Shown in pieces: positions 37,367-47,252 of a stretch of DNA of 64,000 nt (its first letter is position 1; the number at the start of each line of letters is the position of its first letter). The stretch comes from Humulus lupulus (taxonomy: Eukaryota; Streptophyta; Magnoliopsida; Rosales; Cannabaceae). The DNA lies in NCBI RefSeq assembly GCF_963169125.1, contig NC_084796.1, positions 217,768,448 to 217,832,447 on the forward strand. The letters run 5' to 3'. The notes below the pieces were generated by a model that saw only the letters and a program-made list of their open reading frames with translations, was not told the origin of the DNA and did no database searches. The position numbers and the translations under genes were made by a program.

Positions 37367-38192
37367 GAAATCTGTGAACAGAGAAAGGAGGAGATAAGAC
37401 GCAAAGCTTAAAAACTTGTGGTGAAAGTTGGAATAACGTTGCCCATGTATACGACGAGCAACATTCTAACAGAAACACTAAGTTCTATACGAGCAATTTG
37501 AAAAACAGATTGAAAAGCATAAGTAAAAAACTTTTTGGGAAAAATCTTTTTTGACTCCGAAGGGGCGGGAAAAACCCAGTTTTTCACCTAGCTTAATAAT
37601 CTAATTTTCACTTCGATTTTACGCCTTAAGTCTACAATCTCGACTACCAAATTGGCTCCTAACTCCTACAGAACAATATTTCACTACCCTATCAATCATC
37701 TATCAACATGCAAACATTCCCCATACATTTTCAGCCAAGAACACGAAAGGGTTCAGAAATGAAGGCAAGCATGAAGCGGTTAAATATGGTAACTTAAAAA
37801 CAAGAAAGTTCATAAAACTTACTCGGGTAAAAAGTGAAGTCTGATGGGGAAAGCTTTAAACGTCCGTGTGTAGATGTTGAAAATTTCTGGGCTCTGGAAC
37901 ACGAGTTCTTCAATGTTCTTCAGGAAGGAAAAAGTATGTAAAATGTGAAGAATGATCCTGAAGGTTCATTTATATTAGCCAAGGAGCAGTTGCTAAGATA
38001 ATCATTAAAGGTAATTTTTCAAGGCGTGGGGAAGCGTGATAGCCGTCGGACACATTCTTGGGAAACTGAAAGGACCTGATTAGACATGATTGGTCACGTT
38101 TTTCGAAAAGGCATGGGAAGTTCTGACAGATTTCGTGGGGTATTCGAAGAGTCAGTTTCCTAAGTTTACTTATTTCTGGTCATAATAAGTAA
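37367..38192. other. Tat-B region between antisense gene and 3' LTR
   Basis: About 825 bases without a sense gene. It probably holds the promoter and leader of the antisense gene: an acceptor-like CTGTTCACAG on the minus strand lies just upstream of the first Met at 37366. Nothing else is recognised. Confidence 0.6.
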
Positions 38193-38206
38193 ACTTGGGG
38201 GCCAAA
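38193..38206 (+). other. Tat-B polypurine tract
   Basis: CTTGGGGGCCAAA-type tract directly before the 3' LTR start TGTTTACCC, where plus-strand DNA synthesis begins. Confidence 0.8.
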
Positions 38207-38828
38207 TGTTTACCCAAAAATGGTTTTTGATGACATGCCAAAGATTATATACACGTGGATTGACACGTGGCGGAATTAAAAGGCAAATGTGATGTTCGAC
38301 TATAGACCAGAAGCGCACCTCATCGTCAGTGTTAATCTTTGGTACGACCAGGCTAGTTGTGAGGCCCGATTTTTTTCCTTCTTAAGTTGTAATCTAATAT
38401 TAACTGCATTTGAATATTTCCTCATAATGATCCTTGATACGTGATTGTTAAGGAAAGATAGGGCACGTTAGCATGTGTAACCCTCCTTGAGCCTATAAAT
38501 ATGCATGAAATAGCTCAAGGAGGGGACTTTTCGATTCATTAGCTTTTTTGCTTGATATTAAGAGAGAAAGAGCTATAGTGATTGTTGATGATTCTATTGT
38601 AAGCCTTCCAAGGTTTGTGAAACTCAAGAACCCTAGTTCTTTGATCACAACTTTAAGATTCAATAATAACAATATCACTAAGTGGACGTAGGTCATTACC
38701 AATCACTGGGGTCGAACCACTATAATTCCTTGGTATTTTTTCATTTTCATTAGATTATCTTTTCAAGTGTCGTTCTATATCCTGTCGTATTCTTGACTCC
38801 GTGTCGTTGGCTAATTCGAGGGTCAACA
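38207..38828 (+). repeat. Tat-B 3' LTR
   Basis: 622 bases, TGTTTACCC to GGGTCAACA, collinear with 30591-31212 and followed by GACCT. Confidence 0.95.
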
Positions 38829-38833
38829 GACCT

Positions 38834-39328
38834 AATTACATAAATGCACACATTAAGTTCCCCGAAGAAAACCCCACAACACAATATAAATCTTGCCACT
38901 AGCCTTTATTTCTGACATACAAAGACAAAAACTAAAACAACTTTTCCTTTATTTGAAGAGTTACACCCCCAAACTTATTTACAAACATACATACTTTTTT
39001 TGCTTTCTTTTTCTTTTCTGATTTTTTTTCTCTTTTTTTTATATGCTTTGATGCAAGGTAGTGCACTTTTAAAAAAAATTCTTTTTGGATGTTCTATAAA
39101 TATATATATAGAATGAAAATAAACAACTAGATGGCAAGAGAACAAGAAAATTGAGAACACTCACCCAATTTTCTCTCATCCACTCAACTCAACTCAACCC
39201 CCCAAAATGCACAACAAATAAATCCTATAGTGATCAAGTTGCTAAAAGTGTGTGGTGAAAAGAGGTGATTATATAAATGTAAAGCTAATCTAATGAGTGG
39301 CTAAGAAGGAAAGAAAATGGCACTTAAG
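38834..39328 (-). other. Athila 3' region, second part
   Basis: Continues the Athila internal DNA after Tat-B. AT-rich, with T-runs at about 38995-39050, and no gene. Ends in TTAAG, the copia solo-LTR target. Confidence 0.75.
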
Positions 39329-42300
39329 TGTTGGTTTTTATAGATCAAATAAGAGATTATACACAGCAGAACAACAATCAAAATTGTTAATTTAACCCCA
39401 CAAGATTTCTAGATCTACTTCTTCACATACATATATATATTGAATCAAAGACATGAATAGAAAACTACCTCAAGTCCTTCCTTGCTGCTATCTTTTTATA
39501 TGGTAAAAATCCTTGAGATCTCACACCAAGATCTTCCAAAATGTTCTCAACACACAAAGAACGAGTGTGGGCTCGCTTTAAAAAATAATAGGAAAAATAT
39601 ATTTATCAAATGTTCTCAACACATGAGATCTGATAAAGTTTGGCCCTAAGTTTGTGAAGAACAGTAACCTATGCTTGTAGCACTGTTCTCATTCTCTCAG
39701 GGAGATTTTACGATATATTTTCTATTACTGAAAAGTATCGCTCTGAAAAAACTGATATCCTATATTTAATATATCCAATATATTAAAAATAAAATATTAG
39801 TTATTTTAAATAATTTGAAAATAACTAATCAGTTATCAAACTTTGTTTAAATAATAATATTTTAATTATATTACAATATCTCATTATATATTTAATATTT
39901 AAATAACTAAAATTGTGGAACTAAGAAACTGCCATGAGCTTCTTATGCGTGTAGCACAGTGACTGAGCACTGTGCTACACGTGTACCACATGCCAAGGAA
40001 GGCATGTGATTTTTCCCAATTTTTATTATTTAACTACCGAAAATCCCAAAAAATAAATTAATTCAAAATTAATTATATTTTTGTTAAATCAAATAATTAA
40101 TTAATTACACTTAATTATAGAATAATTATGTTTAATGCATAGAAAAATATTTTACTTATCAAATAAGTCATTTTGCCCATTTTTTGTATTTACCTTTGTC
40201 AGTGTTTGTTTAAGCCATTTCGGGGACCATGGACTTATAACATTAAGCTCCAATAAATTGAAACTAAATAATTAAACTCTTTAATCATTATAGTTAATTT
40301 ATTAATTCTGATATTTCTCCACTATAAATTCAGAATTGAATTCTTTATGTTATAGATATACTTTTACAGAAATCCTATTTTAAGTCGTCCATCGATATAA
40401 CCATCTTACAATAGTTCAACCCTCTAATTAATTAGTTCATAAATTAGAATGGAAGAATTACTATTTTACCTTTCTAATTTACTTCTTATTCCTTAAGTAC
40501 CATTAATTCACTAGTGAATAATTAATCTATAATCTAATTATAGATTTGAGCTCAAGGGAACCAATATACGATCCATTAGGAAAGATTAGATTTTGTATTG
40601 TTGATACATGTTCCCAGCCATCCATGATATTAAATCTCCTAAACAAAAGTCATTAGCCTCATTCTATGAAGAGACCTTAACGAATGAATCAAAATAGTTA
40701 ATAAACATGAACAGGAGTTCATGAACACTCAGGATTTAGGTTGATCTATAAATGATCATCACTTATGATATGAATTACAAGTCTTTATTATTAAATGGTT
40801 TTTGGATAAAGGCTTTTATTCATATCGGTCCATGTCATATATAATTATATTATATAAAGCACCTTTACCAAGATGTCCTACCACATCAATAATCTGAATC
40901 TAGATTATTTGTATCAACATGATGCTCAGCAAATCGTACTTACAACCCCAATTAAAGAACTTCATAACTTAAATTTGTTGTTGTTGACTAGTTTTATTCA
41001 TTCATATGATCTTAATTCTCTTGTACTAATACAAGATCACATCCTCAATAATGAATATGGACTTTCTCTAATATTTACAAAATTATTCAAACAATAATTT
41101 AGGAATCTAAATATAACAATAATAGACCATTGTATTTATTTATTCATAGAAATAACAAATGTGTAACGACCCAAATTTACTAATAAGGCTTAAGGGCCTT
41201 GATTAGTGTGTCGGGAGGGCATAACTGGATTATATGTGATTTAATGATTAAAATCATGTTGTATGATTATTTGAATATCTGGGATGTATGACTATGTGTA
41301 TTAGTATGCATGTAGGCCCTGACTAGGTTAGAAGGGCATATTCGTAATTTTGGCCCATTGAGGGCATAACTGTATATATTTGTGATAGATTGATGAGACC
41401 ACATTATTATGTGGATATATTTGCAATCTGTGACTCGATGCGATCCTAGTGAGCAGTTCAGCAAAAATGTCACGGCGGGGATTTATACCTGGCTCGGGGC
41501 GAGCCTGAGGGTATTTCTGGGAATTTAGAGAATATATTGGAGTCTATTTTGATATTTAGGAATATAATTGGTGATTAGTTAGGTGTTGGGAAGTAAGCGG
41601 TAAATATTAGAGGCATTCGAGGAATTAGCGGGAATTGGGTGTAATGACCAAAATGCCCCTAGGAGGTTTAGAAGCTTAGCTTTAATTGGGAGGGAAAATT
41701 GATCATTTGGCTTATAAGAGATAAGTATTATTAAGCTTTATGCCATAGTGGATAGTGTAGAAAGAGTTGGAAGTCTGAAGAAAGAAAAGAAAAGGAAAAA
41801 AGGGGAATTAGGAGTCTATCTTTCTCTCTCTCGGTTGGAGGTTTCTTCCTCATTTCTTAAGGAATTTGTAGCTGAAACTCAGGGAGAGTCTCGACAGGAG
41901 CTTAAGGCTAGGTTCCTGGCTTGGTTTGAAAAGTTAGCAAGGTTTGTTCATCATTTGAGGTAAGATTCAAGGTAGCTTTTCAGTTTCTGGTTCTTAGTCT
42001 AAATATGGATGTTGAGCTGAGTTTTGGTGGGAATTCTAGGAAGTTGAGGCTAAAACTTTGAGGAGTGAAAGCTAAGGAAGAGTGGAGGATAGTCTAAGGT
42101 TGAACCTCTCTGTTTAAGGTAAGAAGCTCTGATATTGGTCACTTGAATTCTGTTGTTTCAGTTGTTTTCCTATTGAGTTTCTGGGCTTTAGGTTCAGCTA
42201 TGGTGAATACCTTGATTTGGGGTGCATGTGATTGAGTTTTGTGTGGTTGGGACTTATGGGATGAATTGAGGATGTAGGGAGGCTTGTTTTGAAGTTTGGT

Positions 42301-43591
42301 TGAGGTTTGATTGAGTTTTGGGAAGGTTTGGCTCAAGGAAATTCGAAGAGGAGAAAATTGGGTAGTGTCTGGCTGTGACTAGCGCTGTAGCGCTAGCCTT
42401 AGGGCGCTACATTGCTAGGCTTGGGTGTCTGGGAGCCTGAAGGCTCTGTTTGTAGCGCTGCAGCGCCCTAAAGTGGGCGCTGCAGCGCTACCCTGTTCCC
42501 AGAAAGGGGTTTTTGGGTTATTTCTTAAGGTTTTCGGCCGGGGGCTCGGGGTTTGATTCCACCACCCCGTTTGGTGGAATTAAGGCTTCCCGAGGGCTCG
42601 AGATTGGTCCCGAGGCTAGGTTTTGGATTTGAGGTTTGGTGATGATTTTGATCTGTGGCTGTGACTAGGTGTTCGCTAGGGCTCAGACGGGATCGTACTT
42701 GAGGATCAAATTAAACAAAGCTAGCAAAATCTAAAGGTAAGAAAACTGCACCCGGTTATGTGTTTGTGATGGGACTAAGAGCTCCCTAAATATGTATGAT
42801 GTCATAGATGGTATTATTCCATGGGACATGTGATAAATGGCCTAAGGGTGCCATAAATAATACTTATGCACAGGGCGCGGCTCGGCCATTGGTAGCCGAG
42901 GATAGCTTAATATTCACTGAGTTCGGTTTAAGCGGGCCGGAGTCAGTGGGATAAATAGAGGTTGCGACCTAAGGGCATTAACCCTAGTTATCATATGTGA
43001 AATGATTATTAATATGAAATGATATACTTGGTATGCTGAATACTTGAATAACATGAATAATTTGACTGTTGAGTGCATGTTTATACTGTATGAGTTACCC
43101 AGTTGTTTGCTTGATAATTATGCTATGTTATTGTGTTTTCTTGCTGGGCCTTGGCTCACGGGTGCTACGTGGTGCAGGTAAAGGCAAAGCCAAGTTGGAC
43201 CTATCCTTAGATGGAGAGCTACGGGGCAGAATGTACATAGTCAGCTGATCGGCCGCCACGGCCGAGGAGTGACACAGGACGAGAAAAACTTAATTGTCTA
43301 TTTTTCCTTAGAGTGGCTAATAACTGTACTTTTATCCTAAAATTTTGTAGACTGTCTTTTAACTTTACAACTTTTGGGATCCCATGTAAAGAAAATGTTT
43401 GTTTATAAGAACTGAAGCTTTTAAGGCCAAAATATTTTAACCCAAATTCTAATGTAGTTTCAGTGACACGTTTCAAATTAAACGACTTGATTATCAAGTC
43501 TTGCACCTTTATAAACACACAGTGTAACGGTCTTGGCTATCCAGGGCGTTACAAAATGTCTTTTACATGCTTTTAGGACATACTCCTAACA
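39329..43591 (-). repeat. Copia solo LTR, split by a Tekay-type solo LTR
   Basis: TGTTGG at 39329 and CTCCTAACA at 43591, with TTAAG on both sides (39324-39328 and 43592-43596). Without the nested repeat and one AAATG it is about 1866 bases, close to the Copia-1 LTR (about 1830), with which it shares landmarks. The start TGTTAGGAGTATGTCC on the minus strand is typical of plant copia LTRs. No internal coding region remains, so it formed by LTR-LTR recombination. A perfect 14-bp-stem hairpin is at 39948-39981. Confidence 0.88.
41162..43553 (+). repeat. Tekay-type solo LTR
   Basis: 2392 bases, TGTAACGACCC to GGGCGTTACA, flanked by AAATG (41157-41161 and 43554-43558). It shares the start, the AAGGGCCTTGATTAGTGTGT segment, the GGGATCCCATGTAAA tract and the end with the Tekay LTRs at 14115 and 21424, but is clearly divergent. 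It carries its own CpG-rich cassette (AGCGCTGCAGCGC units) at about 42375-42505. The open frame at 41748-41963 is not a known gene. Confidence 0.93.
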
Positions 43592-43596
43592 TTAAG

Positions 43597-44153
43597 CTCA
43601 ATGGGGTGACTAGGGATAAAAATGCATACAAGGTAGGCTTCAAAGGCTCAAACGGTCCAAAGATGGTCTAAATCATTTCATCGGTGTGGTATTGCCTAGG
43701 ATTTCGGCTCAATAAAAATCACTAAGTAATTCTAGAAACTTAAGCTCTCACAAGAAACTAGCTCTTTCTAAGGTCAAAAAATTGTTTAATCAAGCTACGC
43801 ACATACTAAAAAGAGAAACACTCTCATCAATCAATTGCTAGCAACATTCACACCCAAAGAATTTAGTTTAAAACTCAAGAAAGAAAGACATTCTGCTGCA
43901 ACTTAAATTGATTATATTTTAGAAGTTTTTCAAAGTCGTCATCGAGCCCCCTAATTAAACACTAACAAAGGAAAAGATTATCCTCAAAAGATTAACGAAA
44001 CAACAGGACAAGGACACAACAATCAGCAAGAAAACACAGAAGAAGTACAAAACAATAGACAACGAAAAGTAAACAATAAGATAGTTCAAAAAAGAAATTC
44101 AGTACAAAATATTAAATACAGATCAAAAGTTGGGTTAAAGAGGCTCTCCGTGC
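43597..44153 (-). other. Athila region downstream of the transposon-protein ORF
   Basis: About 550 bases, AT-rich and non-coding. It connects with 38834-39328 once the copia solo LTR is removed. Confidence 0.75.
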
Positions 44154-45691
44154 CTATTCCTCGAAATCAGCATCCAAAGAAATAGGGTCATCATGAACAA
44201 CCGGAGCGGTCCAAGCCTCCAAAATGGAGCTAGGGGACACCGGAAATGCAGCAGTCGGTTTGGTGAAGTTCTGCTTAAGGGACCTGATGAGCGCACCATC
44301 TCGCTGTTTGGCGTACTTCCAGTAATCATGTTGCGGAGTTTCAAGGGACACCAGCCGCCCAAGAATTTCCCTCTACTGAGCAATGAGGTTGGTGACTGCG
44401 GGAGCAAGTGGCAAAGTTGGTGGAGGCATGGTGGATGGCCCAACTGCTAATCCCGATGATCGGCTCTGACTAGTGATGGTGAAGTCAATGTCCCGTCGCT
44501 CAAAGAGTACATCCTCAGTGGATGCAAAAGGCACCAATGCTCGAATGCACAACTGTGTGATGAGTGATGGAAAGAACAACTTTCCCTTTTTCTTCTTGGC
44601 ACAACTAACAATCTGCCTGGAGATCAACTTTCCCACATCGATACTCAAGCTAGCCAGCATACAATATAACAAAGTACCCGCTCCTTGGACACTGTAGTGT
44701 CATGTATGGTAGGCAGCAAGCGGCATTTGAGAAAATGTAACCACACTCTAGCTTCAGGCAAAATAGAGGTGTGCAATAAAGTGTGCACACCACTAGAAGA
44801 GATACACCACTGAGCGCCGAGAGATGTGACATGTTGCAGTGCCTTGTCAAAATTGTCTAGTGTAGGGCCCAAGACAATCTCATTATATGCAGTGCACTCA
44901 ACACTAGCCAACCCAAATAGTGAATTAATAGCCTCACCAGAAAAGGAGAGAACCTTGCCTCAAACGATCACTTCAGAATTCTTAGAGGAGGCTATGTTGG
45001 CATAAAACTCTCGCACCAATGGGATGATATCATCCTCTAGTTTTTGATAGAAAACCACCCAATTGTGCTGCTCAATGACACTACTGATGAATTCCGGCAC
45101 CTCAACAGTGGTGGGTAAGAATCCTTTTTCTGGGAGCAATTTCTTAGTCTTAATGGACTCATACTGCGCCCTGGCCTGTGCAGAAACAAACTTCTTACTG
45201 GGACCTGAAGGGGTCGAGTTTTTCTTGGTGGATGGGGTCGGTACAGTACTAGGTGTTGGCTGGGAGGCAGCTTTGGTGGTAGTGGAGGTCTTTTGTTTCA
45301 TGGGAGGAGGTGCGGCTGATGCGGGTTTTGCGGCTCTTTTAGATTTGGGTCAAGTTGGTGTTGATTTAGTGGCTGGTGGGGTAGTGATGGTGGGGGTAGG
45401 ATCATTTATAGTTGTTGAGGAAGGCAAGAGTAATGGGGCAGTGGGAATTTGTGGGGCTTTTGGTGGGGCAATGGTGGGTTTGGATTTCTTTTTGGTTGGT
45501 TGTGGGATAGATTTGGGTGTGGACTTCTTTTTGGCTGGTTGTGGGATAGAGGCTGGTTTAGATTTATGTTTGTCTGGTGGTGGGACATTGGATGGTGGGG
45601 TAGATGTTGGGACCTTAGTCATCTGTTTGGTTGGTGGTGGGCTAGGGGTTGGTTTGGATTTATTTCTCTAACCCCTTGTTTTGGTGGCCAT
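44154..45691 (-). pseudogene. Athila 3' ORF: putative plant transposon protein (env-position ORF)
   Basis: Lies downstream of pol, where Athila elements carry an extra, sometimes called envelope-like, ORF. It starts at ATG 45691 (MATKTRG). The first 130 or so residues are Pro/Lys/Thr/Ser repeats. The conserved domain is at about 44420-45210 (KKFVSAQARAQYE, EFYANIASSKN, GKVLSFSGEAINSLFG, LDNFDKALQHV, WCISSSG). I see no convincing signal peptide or transmembrane segment, so I do not call it an envelope. Breaks: TAG at 45668, TGA at about 45350 and 44958, and a frameshift at about 44660. The final stop is at 44154. Confidence 0.82.
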
Positions 45692-47252
45692 ATTTGTCAA
45701 AAGGGAACTAAGTATATCACAAGTCATCAATACAACACACTGAGCACCTAAACAACAAATACCCTGCATATCAATGAACCCTTGACAATATGGCTTACAC
45801 ATATAGATCACCTCCCCCAACTTCCATAGAACGACAGATTACCAGAGCAACCCAACAACACCTGAGCAATATTGCTAATGGCCTCCCCCAAACTCAAATA
45901 TTCACTAACAGATAGCCCAACAATAGACACAACAAAGGCACAACGAATAAATATCAAGACAAAAGAACTGAAGCAATTACGCAAGAGTGAACTTAGAGAA
46001 AATTTTGTATGAGTTTTGAAATTTCCAAAATCCTAGTGTAACTCACAGTGGAGGCGGATTGTGCACCGTACCTCGGCTTGGTTTGGTGTATACTAGGCTT
46101 TGACTAGGAAATGCCTGGGCACCGAGTGGTTGGAGGCGAATGGGTGTAGACGAGTGGCCTTGGCCTTGGCCTTGGCTGATGCTTGGAGGCGCTTGTCTTG
46201 GAGACACGTGGGCTAGGACTGGGCTGGAGGTTCCTAGGCTCAGAACCGAGCTTAGGAACCATGCGCCTGGGTCCGAGTGTGGTGAGCAGTTTGGTCTCCT
46301 GGGTGCCTTGGATGTGAGGTGCCTTAAGTGCTCGAGTGGCTAGATGGCGCAAGTGGGATCACACCTCTGTGGGGTGGTGCGGGGTGAATGGTTCCTGGAA
46401 GTGATGCGTGTGATGTATCCACGCCTGGTGTTCGATGGTGCTGGGCCGCTTGGAACCGTGCACCTGGGTGGCAGGGCTTTGGTGCGCGACTGGATGGCTT
46501 TGGTTCCGAGGCTTGGGGCTCACACAGATGGGTCTAGGCTGGTGAGTGCTTCTCGCGGCTAGGTCTGGGCTAAGGGTCAAGAGCAATGGGAAAGATGATG
46601 TAAGGTAAATGGGGCATCTGGGCATTTATATTTACATGCATATTTTATATATGATAGATAAATGCAATTGATAGTATATAATAATTGATATTATATATAC
46701 ATATTTTGTATATATAAAGATAGTAATATATATGTATATAAATATAATATTAAAAATAGTATTATAAAAAATTTCTCTTCTTTTTTTTGTATATATAAAT
46801 ATATAGTATTATATAATTATTTTTTTTCGAATGAACCCATGACCCATAACTTTTGTCTGCCCAGATTTCCACCATTTTTCTTAAGTTTTGCTTCAGCAAC
46901 AAAAATTTGACGTAACTCCTCCATTTTTTCGGAAATTTTTGCTCCCGGTTTACTGACGCAAAAATTTTGCAAAACCATCAGACCCCAAAATTACTTCCAA
47001 AACACCACCTTCTTACTTTCTTAACATCTGAAACACAAATAACACACATAAAACCACTCCAAAACATCATAATAAAATAGAATTAAAATTCTAAAAATTA
47101 CAAATAAAAATAATTAAAAACACTCATATATATATTTCTTTTCTTTTCTCTCTTCTTTTTTTTTATATGCACTATTATTTTACACTTGCTTCTTTTTGGG
47201 TTGCCTTAAATTCAGTGCCTGAATCACTTGACAACCCAAAACAACAACGACT
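45692..47252. other. Athila spacer between pol and 3' ORF, with a GC-rich island
   Basis: Non-coding by my reading. A sharply GC-rich stretch at about 46040-46600 contains short CTTGGC repeats and gives open frames on both strands that look compositional. Bases 46620-46830 are AT microsatellite (TATATA runs). The rest resembles ordinary Athila spacer. Confidence 0.65.

Larger units (their letters stand above)
30591..38828 (+). mobile_element. Tat-B: complete non-autonomous Tat-lineage element with antisense gene
   Basis: 8238 bases with two 622-base LTRs and target duplication GACCT (30586-30590 and 38829-38833). The sense strand codes only gag and protease. No RT, RNase H or integrase is present between protease (ends 34159) and the polypurine tract. 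The antisense strand at 34812-37366 carries a second gene of the putative gypsy-type transposon family, as found in several Tat elements (for example Grande). About 30 differences between the LTRs (near 5%) by hand count. It would need enzymes from a related autonomous element. Confidence 0.92.

Noticed and set aside
41748..41963. Small host-like protein in the Tekay-type solo LTR
   Set aside because: It lies in the transcribed part of the LTR and resembles no known family. A Lys/Glu-rich composition alone is not evidence.
45063..45671. Plus-strand open frame of 202 codons, Gly/Val-rich
   Set aside because: It is the complement of the Pro/Thr/Lys-rich start of the Athila 3' ORF on the minus strand. 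The composition is explained by that, and it matches no family.
44154..45691. Calling the Athila 3' ORF an envelope protein
   Set aside because: No convincing signal peptide, membrane span or cleavage site is visible, and the conserved domain is that of plant transposon proteins.
46104..46625. Overlapping open frames on both strands in the GC-rich island
   Set aside because: Few stops are expected in GC-rich DNA. There is no recognisable domain and both strands are equally open.
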